Shown here: positions 40,228 through 50,165 of the stretch, in pieces
Numbering within the stretch: the first letter of the stretch is position 1
Layout of the letters: every line of letters begins with the position of its first letter
Source of the DNA: a virus
Length of the DNA stretch: 52,654 nt
Reading direction: 5' to 3' (one strand)
IMG/VR virus record: IMGVR_UViG_3300048025_000051
Location: 1-52,654 of that record
Notes under the pieces: generated by a model
The model's input: the letters and a program-made list of their open reading frames with translations, nothing else
Databases searched by the model: none
What the model was told of the DNA's origin: nothing
Translations under genes and position numbers: made by a program

Positions 40228-40998
40228 TTATTTTAACTTTTTCTCGATAGACTTAAAGACCTCTACGCCTTCATCAGTCTTAAAGAAAGCTGCCATAGCA
40301 GAGTATGGGTTTTCTTCAAATGGAACACTCATAAGCTTCTTACCATTTGATGCCCAAGTAAACGAACGTTGGTCTTGAGCTAGCTTTATAATCTTAGCTT
40401 CAGTAGCTAATATTGCAAAGTTTCTAAGCTGAACGTTTTCATCTTTAGCTAACTCTAAAAACAAAACTGGGTTTTGTCTAGCGAAAATAAGCGAATCTCT
40501 TTTTAATTCTTTAGAAGACATTGTGCTAACTTTGCTACCAACTTCAACTCTCATTATAGCTTCTAGATGTTCTACCTCCATACCTCTAGCTGCATTGAGA
40601 GCGTCAATTTGCAACTCCATCATATCAAGCTCATTTTTAGCTTCAATTTTAGAGTCAAACTCTTTGTATCTTTTGTTTCTCATAGGGTGATACAAAGATA
40701 AAAGCTTTTGTAAAGCTTGCTGGTTTTTACGAACTACTAACGCACCATCTTTAAAAAGTATAGTGCCTAAAGTTGCTTCTCCATCTTGCTCATCTTTAAA
40801 TGGGCTGTTCATGTTTGTAGCAAACCTAAGTTCTCTTGTTGTTTGATTTGATTCGTCGTACCATAATAAAGGTTTTTTTGCACTGTGTTTAGATGGTATT
40901 CTAAACGTTAGTGGTTTATATTGACCTGTTACAAAATACGTTCTATCTTTAATTTCCCAACCTTTTTCTACGCTTGGGACTTCTTTTTCTTTTGACAT
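40228..40998 (-). CDS. Capsid-adjacent protein of unknown function (256 aa)
   Basis: Basic and helical (KNELDMMELQIDALNAARGME, then KELKRDSLIFARQNPVLFL). It lies between the capsid and connector genes and is bounded by two terminator-like hairpins, so its level is probably set separately. It may be a head-completion or DNA-end protein. No motif is decisive. Confidence 0.5.
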   Translation of the reverse strand: MSKEKEVPSVEKGWEIKDRTYFVTGQYKPLTFRIPSKHSAKKPLLWYDESNQTTRELRFATNMNSPFKDEQDGEATLGTILFKDGALVVRKNQQALQKLLSLYHPMRNKRYKEFDSKIEAKNELDMMELQIDALNAARGMEVEHLEAIMRVEVGSKVSTMSSKELKRDSLIFARQNPVLFLELAKDENVQLRNFAILATEAKIIKLAQDQRSFTWASNGKKLMSVPFEENPYSAMAAFFKTDEGVEVFKSIEKKLK

Positions 40999-41031
40999 AA
41001 TATAATATAATAAAATTGATAAAAGTAATAA

Positions 41032-41058
41032 TTACCCCCGTCGGTAAGACGAGGGTAA
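41032..41058 (-). terminator. Intrinsic terminator after the major capsid gene
   Basis: On the minus strand TTACCCTCGTC-TTACC-GACGGGGGTAA gives an 11-bp stem (one wobble) followed by TTATTACTTTT. It lies 18 nt after the capsid stop and would make more capsid RNA than downstream RNA if leaky. Confidence 0.75.
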
Positions 41059-41076
41059 ATACTACATAACTAATTA

Positions 41077-42537
41077 CTACTTAGTAAACAATACAAAGTT
41101 GTTAGCACCTTGTACACATAAACATCTTTCAGATAAGAAGTTTACTTCCATCGCGTCAAGATCAGATGTGTAAGCACCGCCAACAGATCCAGTCAACCAA
41201 GACTTCATACGACGATCGTCAGTCTGTGACGCTCTATATCGTACGTGTAAGAATGGACGACGTATGTTGCTACCAAGAACTTGATCGTATACAGTTGATG
41301 TACCAGCTGGAATCAAAACTCCATCAATAGCACTTACACCGTATCCTCCAGCTCCATTATCAATAGCACCACGGGTAGAAGCATCATTTAGATATTTCCA
41401 GTCAGTCTTATAGAAATCGTAAGAACCTCTACGGAAACCGCTAAAACCTAAGTTTAACGCCATATCTTCAGAGTTTTCAAACAAACCATAAGCAGTACCG
41501 CCATTACCACCATCAGAAACCCCAGCGAGCATATCGTCAAATCCTAGCGCAGTTTCGCGATTTAAGAAAAGCATGTTTTCTTCAATAGCTCCTTGAGTAT
41601 CTAGGTTTCTAAGAATGTCATCAAACGAACCAAGTTGGCCAGTTCCTACATTGTAACCAGCTTCTACGTTACCACGGTCTTTAATAGCAGCAAACAAACC
41701 TTGCGTACCTTTAAAATTTGCAGTTTCAGCAGCAGAACCAGTAGCAGCTTTTTCACCTTCAACCACGCTCATTTCAAGATAATCTTCGAAACGTAAGCGA
41801 GTTTCAGATTCAGCTTTTAGATACCATAGATATCCTCCAGTTCCATCTTCAGTAGCAACTTCAACCCAACCAATCTGAGCAGTGTCAGAACCAGAAACAA
41901 CATATTTGCTTCGAATAATAATTGGTGAATTAGAAAATTGAGTAAAAGAAGGATCTACACTTACATAACCACTAGTATTAGCGGCTGAGTAGTTTGGTGT
42001 AGAAGAACCTTTGTCGTATTCAGAACCGTATACAAACATTTTTACGCCAGTTCCAGCTAGACTAGATGTATTTGCAGCTGTATAAGGAGCTACTGTTACA
42101 ACAGCACCAACACCTACCGTACCGATATCAGAACCAGTTACTACAGCTTTTAGCTCAGCACCTAGCTTATCAATAAGTACAACTGTAGAATTTACAGAAA
42201 TAACATTGTTTACTCCGGCTTGAAGCGGAATAGTAATAGCATTAGCACCATCATTAGTACAGTCGTCGTATGCGATGTGTAAACGGTTTTGTTCAGACCA
42301 GATAACCTGATCAGAAGTCATAGGCATTTCAGCTCCTACCATACGTAAGAAACCAGATAACGTGCGGTTTCCATAGCGCTCTACTTCTTGTTCGTAGATC
42401 TCAGGTAGATACTGTTGTGCGAATGTATCAGAATCGCCAGCACCAGATCCTCCGTTAAACGAAAGGAAGTTAGTATCTAGCAATTGTTGTGATTGACTTG
42501 GGACAATACTCCCAAATAAAGGACTTATAGTAGCCAT
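41077..42537 (-). CDS. Major capsid protein (486 aa)
   Basis: Builds the head shell. Candidate features are the N-arm (LFGSIVPSQSQQLLDTNFL), FLRMVGAEMPMTSDQVIW, and a Gly/Ala-rich central part with repeated DG turns. It is in the canonical position after the portal and scaffold genes. Its codons look less AT-rich than those of the neighbours, as in highly expressed genes. It is followed by a strong terminator. HK97 fold is expected but not provable by eye. Confidence 0.8.
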   Translation of the reverse strand: MATISPLFGSIVPSQSQQLLDTNFLSFNGGSGAGDSDTFAQQYLPEIYEQEVERYGNRTLSGFLRMVGAEMPMTSDQVIWSEQNRLHIAYDDCTNDGANAITIPLQAGVNNVISVNSTVVLIDKLGAELKAVVTGSDIGTVGVGAVVTVAPYTAANTSSLAGTGVKMFVYGSEYDKGSSTPNYSAANTSGYVSVDPSFTQFSNSPIIIRSKYVVSGSDTAQIGWVEVATEDGTGGYLWYLKAESETRLRFEDYLEMSVVEGEKAATGSAAETANFKGTQGLFAAIKDRGNVEAGYNVGTGQLGSFDDILRNLDTQGAIEENMLFLNRETALGFDDMLAGVSDGGNGGTAYGLFENSEDMALNLGFSGFRRGSYDFYKTDWKYLNDASTRGAIDNGAGGYGVSAIDGVLIPAGTSTVYDQVLGSNIRRPFLHVRYRASQTDDRRMKSWLTGSVGGAYTSDLDAMEVNFLSERCLCVQGANNFVLFTK

Positions 42538-42548
42538 AATTATTTATT

Positions 42549-43745
42549 TTATTTTTTTATTGTTATTTTTTTAACTTTTAATTTTGAAGAGTCAACACCA
42601 CTAATAGCTTTAACTTTTAATCCATTAACAAATACTTCACCCTGTGCTGATTGTCTTGGTTCTGTCGAGATGTTTTTCGACTTAGCCATTACATCTTTAA
42701 CAGCGTCAGCTTTTCCTTGCTCATAGAAATGGTTAGCAATAGTGTCAACATTTTTAGCAGCATAGATAGCTTTGTGGTAACCTGGTGCATCAACAACTTC
42801 TCCTTTATCATTTAAGAACGTCTTAATGAAATTACTTATGTCGTTTTGCTCTTTAGCTACTTGATCTGGATTCTTTACACCATATCTAAACTTTTTATTT
42901 CCAACGTTGAAATCAAAACCTTTGAAATCATTTGAAAAATAACTAGATGTTTTGTTTAAAAAATCCTCATTAACCTTCTTTGCTTGTGCTTGCTCTTCAC
43001 TATAGCGATTGAAAAAGTCTACAGCTTTTTGTTGTTCTTGGGTTACGCCTGGTCTCAACTTGATCTCATCGTAGTACTTACCCTTTAGTCCTTCCAAAAA
43101 GCTTTTGGCCTTTCCAACTTCTTCTTTAAACGCAATTTTCTTCTTGCGTATATCTTTATCCTCGTCTAATTCTTCATCATAATCAAAGTCTTCTAATAAA
43201 AGACTTACATCCTCATGATCAAGATGCGGTCGTGTTTGTTTATAATATTCTCTAACTAACGTATTGTTATCTACGTTAGAGTAATCTGCGTTAAGCCGCA
43301 CGTAATCAGCGACTGTACCACCAGTTTCTTCCATGAACGAAACTAGCTTTTCAATATTTTCTGGTAGCGGTTTACCTGTTTGCTCCGCTTTTTCTACAGC
43401 TTTTTCTACAGCTTGTACAGTTTCATTAACTTCTTCTTCATCAACTAATGTTAATGGAGATTCTACTGCTTCTTCGGTGGCCCGTATTTCTTCAACCACT
43501 TCTTTGCTGTCGCCACTGTCTTCGGGCTTTTCGACAATAGCATTGCTATCATCTGTCTCTTGTGTTTGAACGGCATCTTCTTTTTTTATTTCTACTTTAG
43601 TAACTTCAGGTATAACTTCACCTTGCGCTTCAACCGATGTTTTTGGTATTTCAACTTTAGTTACTTTATTTGCTTTACCTAAGTTTTTAGGTTTAGAAGG
43701 AGTTTTCATCTTAAACTCTCCTTCTTGTTTTACTTCTTCTGACAT
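42549..43745 (-). CDS. Scaffolding protein (398 aa)
   Basis: A highly charged, acidic, largely helical protein with Glu/Val/Lys repeats in the first 120 residues and a basic C-terminal end (KVKKITIKK), the classic layout of a capsid scaffold. It lies between portal and capsid. Leader ATTATATTATATT before the ATG repeats before the 256-aa gene. No protease motif is seen, so removal is probably by exit. Confidence 0.75.
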   Translation of the reverse strand: MSEEVKQEGEFKMKTPSKPKNLGKANKVTKVEIPKTSVEAQGEVIPEVTKVEIKKEDAVQTQETDDSNAIVEKPEDSGDSKEVVEEIRATEEAVESPLTLVDEEEVNETVQAVEKAVEKAEQTGKPLPENIEKLVSFMEETGGTVADYVRLNADYSNVDNNTLVREYYKQTRPHLDHEDVSLLLEDFDYDEELDEDKDIRKKKIAFKEEVGKAKSFLEGLKGKYYDEIKLRPGVTQEQQKAVDFFNRYSEEQAQAKKVNEDFLNKTSSYFSNDFKGFDFNVGNKKFRYGVKNPDQVAKEQNDISNFIKTFLNDKGEVVDAPGYHKAIYAAKNVDTIANHFYEQGKADAVKDVMAKSKNISTEPRQSAQGEVFVNGLKVKAISGVDSSKLKVKKITIKK

Positions 43746-43778
43746 AATATAATATAATTAAATAATTAAAAGTTTTTT

Positions 43779-46196
43779 TTAACGAGGTTCAAATTGTTCT
43801 AGTCCAAATCCTCCAAGTGAATCATTACCAGCAGACTCAAAGTTTTTAGGTAATTCGTCGTTTTGTCTTTGTGATATCATTTCAGATTGTTGCGTGCCAA
43901 TAATTCTAGCACGTTCATCTTTACGATTTTCTATTTCTTTTTCTCTAGTAGTTTCAGCATCAACTCTAGATTTAGCTAACTGAATGTTGTAGTTAAACTC
44001 TTGCTCCATCAACTGCTTTTTGATTTTAGCCTCCATCTCCATTTTTTGTATTTCAAATTGAGATTTAGCTTGCTCAAGCTGCATCTTCTGCTCTGTTAAT
44101 ACTTGTTGTTTTTGAGTTTCAACTAAAGCAGTTTGCTCTGCAGTCTGAGCGTTAGCCTGTGCTTGCGCTTGTATGTTAGCCATCTGAGCTTGCTGAGCTT
44201 CCTCAGCTTTAACCTTTTGTCTATACTTAAGATATTGATTAGCTAATTTTATGTTGCTTATCTCCCTAATATCAATAGCATCTTCTAAACCTATTTGACC
44301 TGTTTGCAAAGCCACTTGTATATTCTGCTCTAGCTTTTGCTTTTCTTCTTCATCTGGTTCTAAGTCTAAGAATATTCCAAACTCATGCATGTTTAATTTA
44401 TCTATTTCATCTAACGTAGCAACGTTAAATTGATTTATAGAAGACATTAAAGCATTTTTAGTAAGCGGAAAGCTTAACATGTCAGCAACTCTTAAGCTTA
44501 TGTTTTCTGCAGTTCTTATAGTTAAATACATTAACGATTGTAGTATGTGCTTAGTAGCTGTGTTTGATGCTGCAGCAGCTAGTTTCTGTAATCCTACTAA
44601 AGCATTTTTATCTGGTTGACTACCATCACGAGCTTCATTTAATCCCGTCACATCACGTATCATTTGTAAGTAGTATTGATACGTTTGAGTTAACGCCTGT
44701 ATCTTTGACATACCAGAAGATGTTTGTAGCTCTTGAATTGGTACTCTACCAGGATTCATATCACCATCAACTGTCTTAGATCTACCAACTATACTACCAG
44801 TTTGGAAGTACATATTTAAAGCCTCTTGAGGATTGTAGTTTGTACCATTACCAAGATCAACTTCCGCTAAACCATCTACATCTACAAATACGCCATCTGG
44901 TACCATGCGCGCTAGAACTTGCTGTATTTTCAAATGTGTTAATTGAATCATATCAGCAAACCCAATACACTTACTTACTAAACTTTCTATACGACCTTTG
45001 TACATTCTAGGAGCAGATATACTATAGTTCATTTGAACTTTAGTCTGATCACTATATGGTCTAGTCATATTTTCAGACAGTTGCCATTTAAGCATTTTCT
45101 CATGACCTAATATCTTAGCGCCACTATATAAAACCTCTATAGCTCTATGTACTCTTTCAAAGTTATCATTTTCAGGTGGATTAAAATCACCTGGCTTTTC
45201 TAAAGCTTTTTCTAAACCTTGATCTGTTTGTTTAATTTTAAATACCTGATTGTTATATGTTTTGTATTCAAAATAAAGAACCTGTATATTATTGTAGTTA
45301 TCGTCTTGACCTCTGTAATTTCTAGTATAATTAGAATCACCTGGGTATTTTTGTATTTCATCTAACTCGCTATCAGTTAGGTATGGAAATTGTTTTTTAA
45401 TCTCTTGTAAACTTACGCTTTTAACTTCACCTACGTAATATATATCTTCAAAGTTAGGATCTTCTGTGTAAGAATAAACCAAACTAGAAGGATCAACATA
45501 ATCTACTGTAACTCCATTGGATACATTGAAATCAGTTTTAACAGCTGATATACCTAACACAACTAAATCGTAAGCTAATCTTTTCTTTACTTCGTCATAC
45601 TTGTTATAATCAAACACGTTTGATATAACTTCTTCTTCAGCTATTTCTATAGATTGTTTATAGCTTAATTGAAGATACAAGTTTAATTCTTCTTTGTTTA
45701 TAGGTAAATCATCTGGATCAGGTGTAGCAAAATAGTTTTGCCCTGTCTCAGCGTTTAACTGCATTATAGTTTCTCTGTTTTCAATATCACGTAAAGCATT
45801 AAAAGCAAAGTCAGTTCTTTCTTTTATAGCATATGGATCTGATGCAAATGATTTTATAGCATAACCTTTGTCAGTCATACCATTTACAACAATATCTACA
45901 AACTTGGACAACACAGCTACTGGCTTCCAATCTAAATTAAGATAAGACAAATCACCGTTAATAGATAATTCATCTTTATATTTAGCTACAGACTGTTCGC
46001 CTCTAGCGTACAATCTTAATCTGTGGAAATCCTGCCAATTGTTTCCAAAGCGACCACCAGCTCCTAAGCCACGATCACCTCTGAACCATTCATTTTCAAT
46101 GGCTCTACCAACTTGATAACCGTAATCTAAAGTATTCTTTTCTACGTCTGGTACCACCTGACTTGGAAACGAACTATTAACATTAGTGTAAATCAT
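43779..46196 (-). CDS. Portal protein (805 aa)
   Basis: Forms the dodecameric DNA gate. Long helical and beta core with ARMVPDGVFVDVDGL and a typical stalk-like helix region, then a C-terminal coiled coil of Gln/Ala/Glu (QAQANAQTAEQTALVETQKQ, then QKMEMEAKIKKQ). It ends 1 nt from the terminase stop. It is longer than T7 gp8 (536), mainly through the coiled coil. Confidence 0.85.
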   Translation of the reverse strand: MIYTNVNSSFPSQVVPDVEKNTLDYGYQVGRAIENEWFRGDRGLGAGGRFGNNWQDFHRLRLYARGEQSVAKYKDELSINGDLSYLNLDWKPVAVLSKFVDIVVNGMTDKGYAIKSFASDPYAIKERTDFAFNALRDIENRETIMQLNAETGQNYFATPDPDDLPINKEELNLYLQLSYKQSIEIAEEEVISNVFDYNKYDEVKKRLAYDLVVLGISAVKTDFNVSNGVTVDYVDPSSLVYSYTEDPNFEDIYYVGEVKSVSLQEIKKQFPYLTDSELDEIQKYPGDSNYTRNYRGQDDNYNNIQVLYFEYKTYNNQVFKIKQTDQGLEKALEKPGDFNPPENDNFERVHRAIEVLYSGAKILGHEKMLKWQLSENMTRPYSDQTKVQMNYSISAPRMYKGRIESLVSKCIGFADMIQLTHLKIQQVLARMVPDGVFVDVDGLAEVDLGNGTNYNPQEALNMYFQTGSIVGRSKTVDGDMNPGRVPIQELQTSSGMSKIQALTQTYQYYLQMIRDVTGLNEARDGSQPDKNALVGLQKLAAAASNTATKHILQSLMYLTIRTAENISLRVADMLSFPLTKNALMSSINQFNVATLDEIDKLNMHEFGIFLDLEPDEEEKQKLEQNIQVALQTGQIGLEDAIDIREISNIKLANQYLKYRQKVKAEEAQQAQMANIQAQAQANAQTAEQTALVETQKQQVLTEQKMQLEQAKSQFEIQKMEMEAKIKKQLMEQEFNYNIQLAKSRVDAETTREKEIENRKDERARIIGTQQSEMISQRQNDELPKNFESAGNDSLGGFGLEQFEPR

Positions 46197-48422
46197 CTAT
46201 TTTATTATTTTTGATGTATGACCTGTATTGTCGTATTTGCCGAAGCTTAAACTAACTGGATCTTTTTTTACTAATTGAACTGGAGTATATTTATTTTTAT
46301 TACAAGCCATTATAGCTAATCCTGAGCTTATCGTTGCATCAAACTTAGTTCTATTATTTATATTGAACTTAGCCCAATCCTCTAGTGTTCTTTGGAAATA
46401 CATACTTCCATATTCATTTTCTTTTAAACCTACATAATCTTCTATGTACGATTCAATAGCAGCAGCATGTGCTTGCTTGATATCTTCTGATGAGTTAGGT
46501 ATTCCACCTATCTCTCTTTCTGTAACTGAAAGCTTGTTGTAAAGTTTATCAGGTCTATTTATAGAAAACTTCCTATAACCTCTACGCTTTAAGTAGTACA
46601 GTAATCTTGGTTTGTTATTCTCTGCTAGTATAGGCATACCATAAAAATGTAATGCCATAAGTACATCTTCAAAGAATATTTCTGCTGTTGGTGGTCTTGA
46701 TATATATTCTAAGAAAAACATATTAAACGGAGCGTCTTCCATGCTGAACTTAGTTAGACCGTGTAAAGATCCTTTGGATCCTTGCTTGTCTACAGTTCCT
46801 GATATATCATAAGAGTCACAACCAAAAGCACCGATATGTTCATTGCCAGGATATTTAACTCCATTTTTTATTATTACACGATTCTGCATGTTTGCAGGTG
46901 GAATCCAAGAAACAAGAAATCTACCATTTTTTTCAGGATAAAAATTAACTGTAGTATCTTTAATACCACCAGCCCATTGAAAGTTACCTTGTGTAACTAA
47001 AACTTTATTTTTAACATCTTCATTGTAATCTATCTGTTCGTATAATTTAGTTAGATTAAATAAAGATAATTTTGCTTCATCTCTAAACGCATGCTTTTCT
47101 GTTCTTGGGAACTGACGGTAGTATTCGTTTAAACCGTCTTGATCGTCTTTAAGACCATCAACTTCATTCTCCCAATGTTCTATAACACCTGTTGTTATTA
47201 AGTCGCCTTGCGGGTCTTTAACTGCGTCTTTTGGCGTTTCGAATACAGGTAGTCCATAAGCATCAATGAATCCTTCGTAGTTCCATTCCATAGGTATGAA
47301 CAAAGAATATAATCCTGAGCTAGTCTGTCCATTGCGGTTTCTCTTTGTAACGTCTGAAGCATAGTATAATTTTTTAAAGTTTTCACCACCTTTATCCAAA
47401 GCGTTACTTGTAGATCCCATTAAACATTTACCTACAATTTTACTACCTAATCTTAATGTCGTCTTCGTGACTCGCCAGTTGTTGAGGATATTGTCTGGCC
47501 TCTCCCATTTGCCCGATTCGTCGTGTACGAGGAGCTTGAGCTTTTCACCATCGTACGAGTTGTCCCCTGTGTTCTTCCAGTCGATCGTGGTGTCGAGACC
47601 GTCGATCTCCTGTGGTGCTTCACCTTGATCAAGTTTTCTTCTGGTAAGCTTCGACGCTGGTACTCTGTAGGCAAGCTCTGTTTTTGGGCGGTCCATACCG
47701 TCTTGTATTGGCTTGAAGAAGAACGGGTAGTTAAGGGATATTGGTACAACCTTATCGGTGAACATCTTTTTAGCGTCAGCCCCAGATTTGGACAATATGC
47801 CGAACCGTGAATCAGATGATATTGTGGCCATGTTAACAGTTTCCCCTGATGCCATGAATGAAAAGCCAGAGCGTCTGTTCTTGAGGTAGGCCATTCCATA
47901 ACAACGCTGGTCGGCTTTACACGCTTCCCAGAATATAAAGAAAAGCCTATTTGACTCTCTGTAATCGGCTGCGCCAACATCAATTTTACTCCACTGCAAG
48001 TACATGTAATGAGTGCCAGTGATATAAGTAGGAATACCTTTGTTATAGAACCAGAAACCTTCATCACGTCTTTTAAATTCTGTATCAATGTAATCATACC
48101 ATTGCTCTTTAAAGTTAGATGGGTAACGATCCCAATCAAATACACTTTTTATTTTAGATAAAGCTTTAGGGTATTCTTCTTTAACCCACATTTGTTCTTC
48201 AACTTTTTTAGAAGAACTGTAAACTTTTTCATGCATCAATGGTAATGCTATTCTTAGGTTTTGTATCTCAATGATATCACCTACAGTACCATCTTTACTT
48301 ATAATTATAATATCGTTTTCGACATCATAACCATACTCCCATTTTTTATACCTATTATTTTTTTTAATAACACTAGGTTTTATATGGTCTTTTATTATTT
48401 TAACTAAAGACTGATCGTACAT
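46197..48422 (-). CDS. Terminase large subunit (741 aa)
   Basis: Packages DNA using ATP and cuts it. The ATPase has a divergent Walker A KNRRSGFSF (about 181-189), Walker B KLLVHDES with Asp301/Glu302, and motif III GSTSN near 336. The nuclease domain begins with GCDSYD (Asp536). Residues 141-322 lie in a patch of DNA with roughly 50% G+C while the rest is near one third; the patch contains both ATPase motifs. The start touches the preceding stop. Confidence 0.9.
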   Translation of the reverse strand: MYDQSLVKIIKDHIKPSVIKKNNRYKKWEYGYDVENDIIIISKDGTVGDIIEIQNLRIALPLMHEKVYSSSKKVEEQMWVKEEYPKALSKIKSVFDWDRYPSNFKEQWYDYIDTEFKRRDEGFWFYNKGIPTYITGTHYMYLQWSKIDVGAADYRESNRLFFIFWEACKADQRCYGMAYLKNRRSGFSFMASGETVNMATISSDSRFGILSKSGADAKKMFTDKVVPISLNYPFFFKPIQDGMDRPKTELAYRVPASKLTRRKLDQGEAPQEIDGLDTTIDWKNTGDNSYDGEKLKLLVHDESGKWERPDNILNNWRVTKTTLRLGSKIVGKCLMGSTSNALDKGGENFKKLYYASDVTKRNRNGQTSSGLYSLFIPMEWNYEGFIDAYGLPVFETPKDAVKDPQGDLITTGVIEHWENEVDGLKDDQDGLNEYYRQFPRTEKHAFRDEAKLSLFNLTKLYEQIDYNEDVKNKVLVTQGNFQWAGGIKDTTVNFYPEKNGRFLVSWIPPANMQNRVIIKNGVKYPGNEHIGAFGCDSYDISGTVDKQGSKGSLHGLTKFSMEDAPFNMFFLEYISRPPTAEIFFEDVLMALHFYGMPILAENNKPRLLYYLKRRGYRKFSINRPDKLYNKLSVTEREIGGIPNSSEDIKQAHAAAIESYIEDYVGLKENEYGSMYFQRTLEDWAKFNINNRTKFDATISSGLAIMACNKNKYTPVQLVKKDPVSLSFGKYDNTGHTSKIIK

Positions 48423-48697
48423 TACCTTGATCTACCCTCAGCAAAACCTTTAAAACTTTTTTCTTTAGTTTCTCCAGGTTTATCTTCAAGCATATTTTTT
48501 TCTTCGTCTATTCTAGATAGTATTTCAAAAGCATCGAATATAGCTAGCTTTTTAGTAGCAGCTGCATTCTTAAGTCTATCTGCAGAAACATCATCTTCAG
48601 TATTAGTGATGATCTTTTCCTCAGCTACCTTAATAAGCTCGTTAACTGCTTTTTGCCCAGCTCGGATTATATTCCTTCTCGTTTCCTTTGAACTCAT
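48422..48697 (-). CDS. Candidate small terminase subunit (91 aa)
   Basis: A short helical protein (TRRNIIRAGQKAVNELIKVAE, then LKNAAATKKLAIFDAFEILSRI) directly upstream of the large terminase, overlapping its start by one base. It is small for a terminase small subunit and no HTH is obvious, so the identity is by position only. It starts inside the end of the GroES-like gene. Confidence 0.5.
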   Translation of the reverse strand: MSSKETRRNIIRAGQKAVNELIKVAEEKIITNTEDDVSADRLKNAAATKKLAIFDAFEILSRIDEEKNMLEDKPGETKEKSFKGFAEGRSR

Positions 48698-49247
48698 ACT
48701 TAACTAAAATATCATTTGATTGCATACAATATAGTCTTTGTTTATCTATAATAAACTCAAACTCTCTATTAGATTTAAAACCAACTAAGTCACCTTCGTT
48801 AATACCTAGTGACGTTAAAGTTTTATTTCCTATCTTTACTATACCTTTATTTTTCTGCTCTGGCTCTTGTGACCATTCATCGTTATTTTCAATTGGTATA
48901 ATAAAACAATGTTCACCTACCGGTAACCATTTAACCATACGTTTATAAAGATATATTTGATCGTATTGACAAAGGTATTTATTATCGCCAAATGTTTTGC
49001 TACTATCTACTTCTTTACCTTTAGTATTGTAATATCTTCTAAATACATTGTGATGTATAATAACTTCATCACCTTCTTGTATTGGTGTTGTGAAAGCAGT
49101 AGGTATTGTAAGCACCGTTGCTTTTCTATTTATTAACTTAAAGTTTTCTATACTAGAATTAACTACAAGCTTATCACCATCTATATCAACTTCATTGCTA
49201 TACCTATTTCCTTCTGGCATAACTATAAAATCAAAAACGCTTTTCAT
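48642..49247 (-). CDS. GroES-like co-chaperonin protein, putative (201 aa)
   Basis: Has the beta-barrel phrase IPTAFTTPIQEGDEVIIHHNVF and a second half GINEGDLVGFKSN that ends with SNDILVKYE, like the last strand of GroES (SDILAIVE). Phages such as T4 (gp31) encode GroES substitutes for capsid folding, and the placement just before head genes fits. The mobile loop is not clear. It might be a similar barrel with another role. Confidence 0.45.
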   Translation of the reverse strand: MKSVFDFIVMPEGNRYSNEVDIDGDKLVVNSSIENFKLINRKATVLTIPTAFTTPIQEGDEVIIHHNVFRRYYNTKGKEVDSSKTFGDNKYLCQYDQIYLYKRMVKWLPVGEHCFIIPIENNDEWSQEPEQKNKGIVKIGNKTLTSLGINEGDLVGFKSNREFEFIIDKQRLYCMQSNDILVKYEFKGNEKEYNPSWAKSS

Positions 49248-49474
49248 TAATATTCTAAATCATATTCAACAGATATAGCCATGTTAGAATTAAACTTCTT
49301 CCATGGCAATACCTCGTTGTTTTTCTTTATGAATATGTTATAAGAAGCGTCAGGTTCTTCGAACATTATATGAGAGATCTCATGTCCACCATACACCTGC
49401 TGACCTACAGCATAGTGCATAGCTTCGTTCTTGTAATCAGAACCAATACTAATTTTCCTTATAACAGTACTCAT
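49247..49474 (-). CDS. Small protein of unknown function (75 aa)
   Basis: Mixed strand-rich protein (STVIRKISIGSDYKNEAMHYA then GHEISHIMFEEPDASYNIFI). It shares a stop-start base with both neighbours. Nothing identifies it; the GGHEISH segment is not a metal-binding motif. Confidence 0.6.
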   Translation of the reverse strand: MSTVIRKISIGSDYKNEAMHYAVGQQVYGGHEISHIMFEEPDASYNIFIKKNNEVLPWKKFNSNMAISVEYDLEY

Positions 49475-49743
49475 TAGTCCTCTCCTTTTACAACTGAAAG
49501 TTCTTGAGCATCTTCAGCTTCAACCTCTTCATAACTACCGTCTTCAAGGTTAATACTAATAGATCCGTATTTATCTTCTAGTTGCTTTTTGGTTTCTTCA
49601 ATACCTTCATTAACACCAGCGATCTTATGCAGCAAAGCGTGCTTGTTAGTTTCTAATTGACCGATTTGATTGATGATACCACCTAGTTCTGTTTGTTGTT
49701 CTTTAATAGTTTTAAGCTCTTCAGCTGTAATCATGTTTGACAT
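49474..49743 (-). CDS. Coiled-coil protein (89 aa)
   Basis: A long helix with heptads (EELKTIKEQQTELGGIINQIG, then HKIAGVNEGIEETKKQLED) then an acidic tail. Small coiled-coil proteins with a KYG-x-SI strand are frequent in marine phages. The role is unknown. Confidence 0.6.
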   Translation of the reverse strand: MSNMITAEELKTIKEQQTELGGIINQIGQLETNKHALLHKIAGVNEGIEETKKQLEDKYGSISINLEDGSYEEVEAEDAQELSVVKGED

Positions 49744-49766
49744 TTGATTTGATTTAATTGTTTAAC

Positions 49767-50165
49767 TTACTTATTATCACTTGATTTCTTTGATTTTTCC
49801 CAAGTTCTACCTACGAAGTACGCGCCGTATACCGTTATTAATAGTGATTGAAAAATTGGGATATAATCTTCTGCTACTACAAATCCACCTACGTTACCAT
49901 CAGCAAAAGCTAGAATAGTAAATATAGATGTAAGATACACAAGTACAAGTGGCCGAATATTTTTAGATAAAAATGAATCTGATTGCATATCCATTTTCCA
50001 TCTTTCAGTAACTTGCGCTTGTGCGTCTTGATCTGCTTTTTCTAATAACTCTTGAATCTTTTGCTTAGCAGCTAATCTTTCCTCATCTGTAGTTGTAAGC
50101 TTATCGATTACATTACCTACGTCTTTAATTATACCGCCTGATAAAAGACTTAAAAGTTTTTTCAT
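49767..50165 (-). CDS. Holin of three-segment type (132 aa)
   Basis: Makes holes in the inner membrane. After a charged helix (EERLAAKQKIQELLEKADQDA) it has RPLVLVYLTSIFTILAFAD, then IFQSLLITVYGAYFVGRTW as membrane segments and a basic end. This matches the phage/GTA holin family (3TM). It is the best lysis partner for the M15 peptidase although the two genes are far apart. Confidence 0.75.
   Translation of the reverse strand: MKKLLSLLSGGIIKDVGNVIDKLTTTDEERLAAKQKIQELLEKADQDAQAQVTERWKMDMQSDSFLSKNIRPLVLVYLTSIFTILAFADGNVGGFVVAEDYIPIFQSLLITVYGAYFVGRTWEKSKKSSDNK

Noticed and set aside
47523-47810. Plus-strand ORF opposite the terminase
   Set aside because: Same GC-rich patch and antisense to a conserved gene; no leader or motif supports it.
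47453-48145. 230-codon ORF on the minus strand, alternate frame, in the terminase gene
   Set aside because: It is a by-product of the GC-rich patch; the terminase frame carries clear ATPase motifs over the same bases.
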